From contig WKLE02005698.1 in the NCBI GenBank assembly GCA_014885115.2, positions 1 through 10,941 on the forward strand: a stretch of DNA of 10,941 nucleotides, in the 5' to 3' direction. A program made the translations under genes and the position numbers. This DNA is from Asterionellopsis glacialis (Eukaryota; Bacillariophyta; Plagiogrammaphyceae; Rhaphoneidales; Asterionellopsidaceae). The notes beneath the pieces are model-generated. The model searched no databases and was not told the DNA's origin. It worked only from the letters and a program-made list of their open reading frames with translations. Every line of letters begins with the position of its first letter. Position 1 is the first letter of the stretch. Positions 1 to 6,713 of this stretch are shown piece by piece.

Positions 1-495
1 CTAAAAAAATAGATGAAGAAAAGTTCCCCTTGTGTTATCGCGTCTCTTGGCGTTTTTGGCTAATATGATTTGAATAGATATCTATATATGGAGGACCGCG
101 GACATTGGATGGTATGAAATGCGAATCGTCACTTCGACATACCAATGGAGATAGGTCTCTTGATCGTAGTAGTCTTTACGCGTTCGGTTGGTTGTTTTCT
201 GTCTGTCCTTTTGCGGGTCCGGGTGCTCTCTCAAAACCTCACGATTTTTTTTTTCAATATCGAAAACATTTTTTTTTCCGTTTTTACAGAATAGTCTCTA
301 TTATTTAGTCCTTGAGTCCTACACGGGAGGTAAGGTATAGTGTCAAGAGAATGCCATTAAGGATTCGAAGGAGCAACAAGGACGTATCATACAACACTAT
401 TTTACTTGAAAAAGAGAAGACACAAGACCTCAAAAAGCATTACACACACAGAGAGAGAAACATCAAATTGGTAGGAAGGTTTCTGTAATTGAAAG
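1..495. other. 5' flank of the pseudouridine synthase gene, no gene seen
   Basis: No ATG-started frame here looks like a protein. The stretch has two long T runs (around 244-253 and 270-278) followed by a sequence resembling an intron 3' end (TTTTTACAG, about 282-290), and purine-rich DNA just before the start at 496. It probably carries the promoter and 5' UTR of the downstream gene. I could not place a TATA box or transcription start. Confidence 0.5.
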
Positions 496-1620
496 ATGTT
501 ACGAACAACTTGCCGATGTGTTGTCGCGTCAATGGTGTCAAGGTCGACGACAATGACAAGGACAGCGACGAAAGCCGCTCAAATTCGTAGATCCACAAGA
601 ATGACGACAACAAGAGAAAACTGTCTTGTTCGAACACTATCATCCTTTCATTCTTCTCGTGAAAAGAACAATACTGAAAGCAACAGTATGAACAATCAAA
701 ATAAGATGATTCGTCTTTCGAAACGTATGAGTGAATTAGATATATGTTCACGTCGTGAGGCAGATAGGTACATTGAACGTCAAGAAGTTTTAGTAAAAGG
801 GCTACCAGCGGTTTTAGGTCAAAAAGTAGCATCGGATGAAACTGATATACGTATAACATCACCAAATTTTGAAAAAGAAATATATGATGCGGTTGTATTG
901 CATAAACCAAGAGGATTCGTATCGTCCCAACCAGAAGAAGGCAAAGTACCTGCTGTACGACTTTTAACACCCCAAAATCGAATTAGGATGCGTGAGTCAG
1001 ATGAAGAAGGCGAAGAATCTCATCATGAGGATTTGCCTGATTTGAATTATCGTCGTATACGTCGATCCAATGGCAAAAACGAAACGACGCTGGTGGGGTA
1101 TGCACCAGCCGGACGACTAGATCAAGATAGTTCTGGATTATTAGTATTTTGTAGATCAGGTATACTTGCCAAGAAGTTAGTTGCGGCGGATGGGGTGATT
1201 GAAAAAGAATATTTAGTTCAAGTAGAACCTGCCAAACGTCCCATGCATGCTGAAAAAAAATTGGGTATCCAATACTTACCCTCACCCACCTTGGACTTAT
1301 CCATCATTCGAAACGGTGGTGCCATCCTAGTGGGTGACGGTCCGAAGCATGATGATGATGATACGGCACAACCTTCCAGTAGACCACTCAAACCAGCCTA
1401 TGCGGAATGGGTACGAGACGGATCCATTTTACGAATTATTTTAAAAGAGGGACGGAAACGACAAATACGACGTATGGTACGTGAATTATTAGGATACCAT
1501 GTTGTACGACTTCATCGGACACGTATAGGACCTATTGAAATAGGAAAATTACCACAACGGAAATGGAGGAAATTATCGAAATATGAAGTAGATAGTATTC
1601 TATCAGCAACAACAAAATAA
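496..1620 (+). CDS. RsuA/RluB-family rRNA pseudouridine synthase, probably organellar
   Basis: Isomerises a specific uridine to pseudouridine in ribosomal RNA; the bacterial relatives RsuA, RluB, RluE and RluF act on 16S or 23S rRNA. Single exon, 374 residues. An S4-type RNA-binding domain covers about 72-120 (RLSKRMSELDICSRREADRY). The catalytic domain follows with the HKPRGFVSS motif (136-144), the GRLDQDSSGLLV motif holding the catalytic aspartate (D209), and the family-typical KEGRKRQIRRM motif (317-327). The first 60 residues are rich in Arg, Ser and Thr with no acidic residue before E41, as in a mitochondrial presequence. Other in-frame ATGs are at M65 and M71, so the presequence depends on use of the first ATG. 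Two acidic linkers (about 167-180 and 281-290) are longer than in bacterial enzymes. Family assignment is secure; the target rRNA and the organelle (mitochondrion rather than plastid) are inferred. Confidence 0.92.
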   Translation: MLRTTCRCVVASMVSRSTTMTRTATKAAQIRRSTRMTTTRENCLVRTLSSFHSSREKNNTESNSMNNQNKMIRLSKRMSELDICSRREADRYIERQEVLVKGLPAVLGQKVASDETDIRITSPNFEKEIYDAVVLHKPRGFVSSQPEEGKVPAVRLLTPQNRIRMRESDEEGEESHHEDLPDLNYRRIRRSNGKNETTLVGYAPAGRLDQDSSGLLVFCRSGILAKKLVAADGVIEKEYLVQVEPAKRPMHAEKKLGIQYLPSPTLDLSIIRNGGAILVGDGPKHDDDDTAQPSSRPLKPAYAEWVRDGSILRIILKEGRKRQIRRMVRELLGYHVVRLHRTRIGPIEIGKLPQRKWRKLSKYEVDSILSATTK

Positions 1621-1759
1621 GAATAATTCACAAAAACAACAACAAACAACATTTACTTCCAAAAAAAAAGAAAAGAAACCATATAGACTCATATAGACTA
1701 TTTTTTTTTTTGGCTATATCGTACAAAGAATAATAAAAAAATCTTTGAAAACACACTCT

Positions 1760-1875
1760 AAGTCCTAGTTGGTTAGAGGTGGCAGTAGGCAGACTCCTGT
1801 TCGCTTTACTTTGTGAGAAAGCCCATCATTCCTTTGTTATTCTTCACAAGGGTTCAGGTTAGATTCTCGGACCCC
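1760..1875 (+). other. Degenerate tRNA-like stretch
   Basis: AGTCCTAGTTGG (1761-1772) matches the polymerase III A-box and tRNA D-arm consensus at 10 of 12 positions as I count them. GGTTAGATTCT (1857-1867) matches the B-box at 9 of 11. GTCCTAG (1762-1768) could pair with CTCGGAC (1866-1872) at 6 of 7 positions. No full cloverleaf forms: the T-stem is broken and the A-to-B spacing of about 85 bases is too long unless an intron or long variable arm is present. It is most likely a tRNA relic or chance. Confidence 0.15.
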
Positions 1876-1978
1876 TAATGGAAAGTACAAAGAACTAAAT
1901 ATGATAAAAATATCTTTTCAGGGATCTTCTTTAGAGCTCAGAACCCTATTTAGTTTCTGGTACCGGAAGTACAGTATA

Positions 1979-1984
1979 TGACGT
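1979..1984 (+). promoter_or_regulatory. TGACGT, candidate bZIP/CO2-cAMP-responsive motif
   Basis: TGACGT sits about 300 bases before the first PGK start. The same hexamer is a described CO2/cAMP-responsive element bound by bZIP factors in diatom carbonic anhydrase promoters. A single hexamer is expected by chance in a few kilobases, and another occurs at 8551-8556, so the functional reading is weak. Confidence 0.15.
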
Positions 1985-2022
1985 TTCACAGTCGATGTCA
2001 GAAGAGCGGACAACATCTGCCA

Positions 2023-2053
2023 ACTGTTTGGACCTGAACCGTCCAAAGACAGT
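2023..2053 (+). other. Bulged hairpin in the PGK leader/promoter
   Basis: ACTG-TTTGGAC (2023-2033) pairs with GTCCAAA-(GA)-CAGT (2041-2053). This gives 11 base pairs with a two-base bulge on the 3' arm and a seven-base loop CTGAACC. It lies 233-263 bases before the PGK start codon and could be a structured leader element or a near-palindromic protein-binding site. Only the structure is seen; the function is unknown. Confidence 0.4.
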
Positions 2054-2285
2054 ATGCGAACATCGTGTCACAAAAAAAGGCAAAAAGTTCCTGAAGAAAA
2101 AAAAAAAAGATATTCAAACGGTTTCTACTTGGTCTCGTAACGAAACCGAAGCCAAAAGAAAGCCGACAGCGTACTACTAGCCACAAAAAAATTGAAGAGA
2201 GAAATCTCATAATAATTGATAGATTACTATCACAAGACTCTTTATTATTCTAACCAACAATCTCTCTAGTAAACAGTACACAAGT

Positions 2286-3711
2286 ATGAATCTTGACAAA
2301 CAAACCATTGCCGATGTCGATTGTTCCGATAAGCGTGTCTTGATGCGCGTGGATTTCAATGTCCCTCAAGACAAGGATGGTTCCATTACGAACACACAAC
2401 GTATCGTTGCTGCTATTCCTACCATTACGATGGCATTGGAGAAGGGTGCCAAATCTGTGGTATTGATGTCTCATTTGGGGCGTCCTGATGGACAAAAGAA
2501 CCCCACGTTAACATTGAAACCTGTTGCAGACAAACTAGGTGAATTGTTATCGAAACCAGTCACATTTTTAAATGATTGCGTCGGAGCCGAAGTTGAAGCA
2601 GCATGTGCTGACCCAAAGAAGGGATCCATCATTTTATTGGAAAATATGAGATATTATGCCGAAGAAGAAGGCAAAGGTTGCAAACACGAAGAAGGATGGT
2701 GCGTACATCCCTCTCTTTTGGCGTACTAAGTTGTATTTTTTGGTTGACTGTTTGCAGTTTGCTGTATTTCCGCACTAACCTTACCTTTTACACATATTTT
2801 ACTGAAACAGTCCTGGATCGAAATGTGCAAAGAAGGCTCCGTCCAAGGGTGATAACTGTACCAAATTCAAGCCTTCGGCAGAGGACGTGACCAAGTTTCG
2901 CGATTCCTTGGCAAAATTAGGTGACATTTACGTTTGTGATGCATTCGGTACAGCTCATCGTGCTCATTCGTCCATGGTTGGTTTGCAAGGCAAAATGCCC
3001 TGTGTGTCTGGCTTACTTGTGGCCAAGGAATTGCAAGCCTTTGCCAAGGTTTTGGATCCTACCCTGAAAAAGACTCCCTTGACATCTATCGTGGGTGGTG
3101 CCAAAATTTCTGACAAAGTATTGGTCATTAATAATTTAATTGATCAATCTGACAATATTATTATTTGTGGTGGTATGGCTTATACATTTCTCAAGACTTG
3201 CTTTGGGATGGAAATTGGTAAATCCTTGTTTGATAAGAATGGTGCTGATTTGGCACCAGGATTATTAGAAAAGGCCAAGGCACAGAATTGCAACTTAATT
3301 TTCCCATGCGATTGGGCATGTGGACAAGACTTTGTGAATGACCAAGAAATTAAGATGGTAACACAAGAAGAGGGTATCCCCGAAGGATGGGAGGGTATGG
3401 ATTGTGGTCCTAAAAGTATGGCAAAGTTCCGTGAGGTTGTTTTGAAGTCTGCCACTGTCATTTGGAATGGACCTGCAGGAGTATTTGAATTTGATAACTT
3501 CTCAGCTGGAACCAAGGCCCTATTGGAAGCTGTTGCGGAAACAACCGCCGCAGGTAATGTTGGAATTATTGGTGGTGGTGATTCTGCCACTGCAGCTGCC
3601 AAGTGGGACATGGAGGATAAAGTAACTTTTGTGTCGACTGGCGGTGGTGCGTCGTTGGAACTTTTGGAAGGCAAAATCCTTCCTGGTGTTGCGGCACTCG
3701 ATGATAAGTAA
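2286..3711 (+). CDS. Phosphoglycerate kinase, eukaryotic cytosolic type, two exons
   Basis: Transfers phosphate between 1,3-bisphosphoglycerate and ADP in glycolysis or gluconeogenesis. Exons 2286-2698 and 2811-3711 join in phase 2 to give 437 residues. Visible hallmarks are RVDFNVP (R21), SHLGRP (62-67), [12 protein letters not shown] (181-192), GGAKISDK with K236 and K240, [20 protein letters not shown] and [13 protein letters not shown] (413-425). The sequence resembles animal and fungal PGKs and starts almost directly at the N-terminal domain, so no targeting peptide is evident and the protein is probably cytosolic. It is about 20 residues longer than the usual 415-417, because of an insertion around residues 130-160 with C132, C138, C143 and C154 that straddles the exon junction. 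An alternative splice (GT at 2703, AG at 2870-2871) would keep the frame and give 418 residues. I prefer the first model: it has a CACTAAC branch-like site, and the [13 protein letters not shown] segment, part of which the alternative removes, aligns with other PGKs. Same strand as the second PGK. Confidence 0.93.
2699..2810 (+). other. Intron of the first PGK gene
   Basis: 112 bases, GTGCGT to AAACAG, phase 2 (within codon 138). CACTAAC at 2773-2779 is a good branch-point candidate about 31 bases before the acceptor. If retained, the frame stops at 2729, giving 147 residues. Confidence 0.8.
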
Positions 3712-3750
3712 GAAAAGCAGAAGTCGATAAAATCTCGGAAGGAAATGGTA

Positions 3751-3828
3751 CTAAAAGTATTTTATATGTTGTATCTAGTAGGAAAGGAACTAAAAGTATT
3801 ATATGTGTTGTGTCTAGTAGGAAAGGAA
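3751..3828 (+). repeat. 39-base direct tandem duplication, two copies
   Basis: Copies at 3751-3789 and 3790-3828, each starting CTAAAAGTATT and ending CTAGTAGGAAAGGAA, differ at three of 39 positions. They begin 40 bases after the first PGK stop codon and so probably lie in its 3' UTR or terminator. The length is 13 codons, which keeps a spurious frame open through both copies. Confidence 0.85.
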
Positions 3829-4180
3829 CACACGGAATCAAGATTTGAACCGAGAACAAGGAATCAGGAACCGTCATTAAAAGAGTCCAATATAAGAATA
3901 AGTCAAGATATGATTCACTTTTTTCATCTCACTAATGCTACGTGTAGTGCTCGCGTTATAAAATGGAATACCAATACAGCAAATGTTTCCTGGACTATCA
4001 AAAAGTTATTTCTGTGTTTCAGGCGAAACATCCCTGCATTGCTGTTTTGGTCTACCAATCCGAATGGTATCAAAACAAGGGAGATTCTTCTCAACTCTCA
4101 TCTAGTCTATTATTTGTCCTCTTCCAGGCAGAAACAAATACAAAATGTCAAAGAAGTTATCAGTATGAAATAAAAAAATT
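3829..4180. other. Region between first PGK and orphan minus-strand gene
   Basis: No convincing gene. It contains TATAAA (around 3957) just before a 73-codon ATG frame (3963-4184) with no recognisable domain, a hairpin at 4044-4076, and AATAAA at 4169-4174. The transcripts of the first PGK and the minus-strand gene converge here, so both 3' UTRs probably lie in this stretch. Confidence 0.4.
4044..4076 (+). other. Bulged hairpin between the PGK genes
   Basis: GTTTTGGT-(CT)-ACCA (4044-4057) pairs with TGGT-ATCAAAAC (4065-4076). This gives 12 base pairs including one G-T pair, a two-base bulge on the 5' arm and a seven-base loop (4058-4064). There is no T tract after it, so it is not a classic terminator. 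It could be a 3' UTR structure of either converging transcript. Confidence 0.4.
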
Positions 4181-4519
4181 TTAGAAAGAAGGATCAATAA
4201 CCAACCTACTTGATCTGGGATAGAGATAAAATTTACCCTGATAGTCTACACAACGAAAATTCAGGAATGCCGGCATTTTTTGTAATGTATTCATTTCTCG
4301 TTGATCTGTACGAAAGATTTCCGTATGTATCGATATATAGTTGATGAAAATAGAATCTTTTTCGATCAACTTCTGAAATCCGGGGTTCTCAAAAGATACA
4401 CGCACATCGCGGTCTTTTTGTTCTTTAGAAACAAAGATCTTTAGGTAAGCGCAAGTTTCTTCGTCCCGTCCACCGATGCGAAGTGGATGTAATCGTGAAG
4501 TGAAATTGCAATACTTCAT
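4181..4519 (-). CDS. Small protein of unknown function, divergent from second PGK
   Basis: A 112-residue ATG-started frame, not recognised. The product is a soluble mixed-charge protein with ordinary amino-acid composition, aromatic residues spread throughout, no membrane segment and no low complexity. It is the longest frame in the inter-PGK gap and is not a shadow of another gene. The N-terminus is MKYCNFTSRLHPLRIGGRDE and the C-terminus RLVIDPSF. The start at 4519 is 132 bases from the second PGK start, so the two would share a short divergent promoter. Just before the ATG is TTTATTGCAG, an acceptor-like sequence. A short upstream exon with ATGCG (4578-4574) and donor GTAAAT would join in frame to add MRSA, but the intron would be only 47 bases. 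The gene could be real or a chance frame; coding-like composition favours real. Confidence 0.5.
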   Translation of the reverse strand: MKYCNFTSRLHPLRIGGRDEETCAYLKIFVSKEQKDRDVRVSFENPGFQKLIEKDSIFINYISIHTEIFRTDQREMNTLQKMPAFLNFRCVDYQGKFYLYPRSSRLVIDPSF

Positions 4520-4651
4520 GGCGCTTCTGCAATAAAGTATTTTGTTGGTCGTGGTTGCAACCTTACTATTTACCGCATCACATGCTTCCTTGTTTCTTAA
4601 ATCGCCTTGACAGTTAAATAAACAATTTTCAATAAGTCCACTTCATCCAGC
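4520..4651. promoter_or_regulatory. Short divergent promoter region between orphan gene and second PGK
   Basis: 132 bases separate the two start codons. The plus strand also carries a 24-codon stretch (4536-4607) coding for a signal-peptide-like hydrophobic segment, but TAA (4533-4535) precedes it and TGA (4608-4610) follows it. I see no clear TATA box. Confidence 0.4.
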
Positions 4652-6424
4652 ATGACTGACAACCCCATTCCGACGCCTGCTCCAGGCCAACCTCGCAAAC
4701 GCAATGTATTCGATGTGATAGAAACCTTGACAGCATCCAAGGAACAAGATGCAGCAGCCAAAAAGATTTTAGTGCGTGTTGACTTTAATGTGCCCATGAA
4801 TGCTGAAGGTGAAATTACAGACGACTCACGTATTCGTGGTGCACTCCCTACCATCAATGCTATTGTCGATGCCAAATGCAACGCAATCTTGGTATCTCAT
4901 ATGGGCCGTCCTAAACTTGTTCAAAAGGGCGAAGACAATAACGATACACGAGAAGAACGCAAGAATTTATCACTCAAACCCGTTGCGGATAAGCTTGCAC
5001 AACTTATTGGTAGGGACGTTCTCTTTGCTGAAGATTGTTTGGGAGTACCTGCTGAAACAGCTGTTGGTAGACTCCCCAAAGAAGGAGGTGGAATCTTACT
5101 TTTAGAGAACTTGAGATTTTACAAACAAGAAGAAAAGAATGAAGAGCAATTTGCTAGGTAAGCATGGAATGGTATGGGATGTCCTTCACATTGTGACACC
5201 TTTCATCTCAATCCAAACAACTTGCGTACGCTTCAATTATTGTTTCTCTTGTCTTGGGTAATTCTATCATACAGTTCCTTAGCGTCCTATGCAGATGCTT
5301 ATATCAACGATGCTTTTGGAACTTGCCATCGTGCTCACGCTAGTGTAAGTGGTGTCCCCGCATTACTTACAGCAGAATTATGTGGGGTTGGATGTCTTGT
5401 TGCATCTGAAGTCAATTTTCTTGATTTCAGTTCTGTTAAAGAAGGAGAAACAGTTGCGGCAGGTAAGAACCATCGTTAGATTTTGACTTAATTGTACCCA
5501 CAGGGTGATGGCAGAAGAAATAACTTCAATTTTCACGTACTGTGTAAACATGTTCTTCCTAGTTTCACTCATTATAATTATGTGAATTTAATTTCTCGCT
5601 TTTCTTAAAACTATATGTACACATGATCACTGTTTTTCATAGTAATTGGTGGTTCCAAGGTCTCAACCAAGTTACCAGTCATTGAAGGTTTGTTGAAACA
5701 GGTTGATATACTTGTTTTGGGTGGTGGTTTAGCCTTTACATTCTTGAAGGCACAGGATATATCGATTGGTAATTCTTTGGTAGAAGATGATATGATTGAT
5801 ACAGCTAAAAAATTATTAGCAGAAGCTGAAACGTCTGGCAAACGAATTGTACTTCCGGTTGATTCTGTTTGTACGACATCTTTCCCCAAGGGACCTATGA
5901 AACTTGAAGATACTAAAACTTTTGATATGGTCCCAGGTGGTGGTATTGAAGATGGATATATGGGATTAGATGCTGGTCCGAAAACTGTTGAGTTGTTCAA
6001 TGAAACACTTGCCAAGGTGACGAAACTTGTACTCAACGGTAAGTCCTCACCGAACTTTTCAAGTTTCTTGTTACCTTTGATTTATTTCTATACATGTTAA
6101 AGTCCTGGGTTTGTTACTAAGAAGAATTGTTACGTTGTTGCTCTCTATCTTGATGAATAAATTGCTACATTCCGTACAGGTCCCATGGGTGTTTTTGAAA
6201 TCCCACCATTTGATAATGGTACGAAGGGACTTGTAGATACATTAGAAACATTAACAAAGAACGGATGTTTGACAGTTGTAGGTGGTGGTGATAGTGTTGC
6301 TGCACTGGAACAGTTTGGAAAGACTGATGTTGTAACGTATGTATCTACAGGTGGTGGTGCCACACTCGAATTACTCGCTGGTGATGTCTTACCAGGTGTT
6401 GCCGCTATTCAAGATATTGAGTAG
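4652..6424 (+). CDS. Phosphoglycerate kinase, plant/cyanobacterial (plastid) type, four exons
   Basis: Same reaction as the first PGK, but the sequence is of the plastid/cyanobacterial type: RFYKQEEKNEEQFA, GGSKVSTK, GGGDSVAAL. In plastids this enzyme acts in the Calvin cycle. Exons 4652-5157, 5275-5462, 5643-6038 and 6180-6424 join in phases 2, 1 and 1 to give 444 residues. Key residues are RVDFNVP (R42), SHMGRPK (82-88), NDAFGTCHRAHAS, K237 and K241 in IGGSKVSTK, GPMGVFE (364-370) and STGGGATLELLAG (419-431). Oddities: a Pro-rich N-terminus before about residue 35, an extra charged loop after GRPK (about 89-105), and Leu for the usual Trp before NGPMG. No signal peptide or diatom ASAFAP-type motif is seen at the first Met, so location is uncertain; an upstream targeting exon may be missing from this model. 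The exon joins restore family alignment at all three sites. Confidence 0.92.
5158..5274 (+). other. Intron 1 of the second PGK gene
   Basis: 117 bases, GTAAGC to ATACAG, phase 2. Splicing gives EEQFASSLASYADAYINDAF, which matches plastid PGKs. The next AG (5281-5282) would break the frame. Confidence 0.85.
5463..5642 (+). other. Intron 2 of the second PGK gene
   Basis: 180 bases, GTAAGA to TTTCATAG, phase 1. The join gives VAAVIGGSKVSTK, the conserved active-site lysine motif. Confidence 0.88.
6039..6179 (+). other. Intron 3 of the second PGK gene
   Basis: 141 bases, GTAAGT to CGTACAG, phase 1, with a TTACTAAG branch-like site near 6115. The join gives LVLNGPMGVFE, the conserved nucleotide-site motif. 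Confidence 0.88.
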
Positions 6425-6431
6425 AAGAAGG

Positions 6432-6437
6432 AATAAA
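6432..6437 (+). terminator. Candidate polyadenylation signal of the second PGK
   Basis: AATAAA begins eight bases after the stop codon. That is very close, so it may not be the one used. The gap to the converging methyltransferase gene is only 289 bases. Confidence 0.3.
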
Positions 6438-6598
6438 GTGGCTTTTAAATCATATTATCATTGCGACTCAAGTATATATATTTTTTAAAGTACATCAAAA
6501 CAAGTGAGCCCATCTCGTGAGGAAAGACACCATATGTATGGAGGAAGGTGTATTGAAAGTTAGTGTATGTTAGCTGTAAATGAGTACTGCATTTGCAA

Positions 6599-6604
6599 TT
6601 TATT
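6599..6604 (-). terminator. Candidate polyadenylation signal of the methyltransferase
   Basis: TTTATT on the plus strand reads AATAAA on the minus strand, about 110 bases after the methyltransferase stop. Position is plausible; there is no other support. Confidence 0.3.
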
Positions 6605-6713
6605 TTCTCCATGGATGAGTTTCTAGCTTGATGTTATATTGTGCTTGCTGTTATCTTTAGGGAATTTCAATAACCTCTTCCTTTGTTATTCCTCGCCCTG
6701 AAGTCTTTCTTGA

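Larger units (their letters stand above)
1621..2285. other. Intergenic region between pseudouridine synthase and first PGK
   Basis: Holds the 3' end of the pseudouridine synthase transcript, with a candidate AATAAA at 1732-1737, a 10-base tandem repeat (ATATAGACTC/ATATAGACTA) at 1681-1700 and a T run at about 1701-1711. It then has a tRNA-like stretch (about 1760-1875), a TGACGT motif (1979-1984) and a hairpin (2023-2053), before the PGK leader. A 61-codon frame at 1995-2180 is Lys-rich, has no recognisable domain and is probably chance. Confidence 0.6.

Noticed and set aside
1995..2180. 61-codon Lys-rich frame before the first PGK
   Set aside because: The lysines come from an A run; it contains the hairpin, shows no domain and probably lies in the promoter or leader.
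3180..3674. 164-codon minus-strand frame inside the first PGK
   Set aside because: Antisense shadow of a conserved PGK exon; composition mirrors the sense codons.
4044..4076. Hairpin considered as a bacterial-type intrinsic terminator
   Set aside because: No T tract follows, the stem is AT-rich and the neighbouring genes are spliced eukaryotic genes.
3745..4173. 142-codon plus-strand frame after the first PGK
   Set aside because: It is kept open by the 39-base duplication (13 codons) and has no recognisable domain. It lies in the probable 3' UTR and its neighbour frame is equally open.
5611..6036. 141-codon minus-strand frame inside the second PGK, plus similar ones at 4597-4881 and 6145-6363
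   Set aside because: Antisense shadows of PGK exons with no domain of their own.
2286..6424. PGK pair as a recent tandem gene duplication
   Set aside because: The two proteins differ in type-specific motifs, insertions and intron positions throughout, so a recent duplication does not fit.
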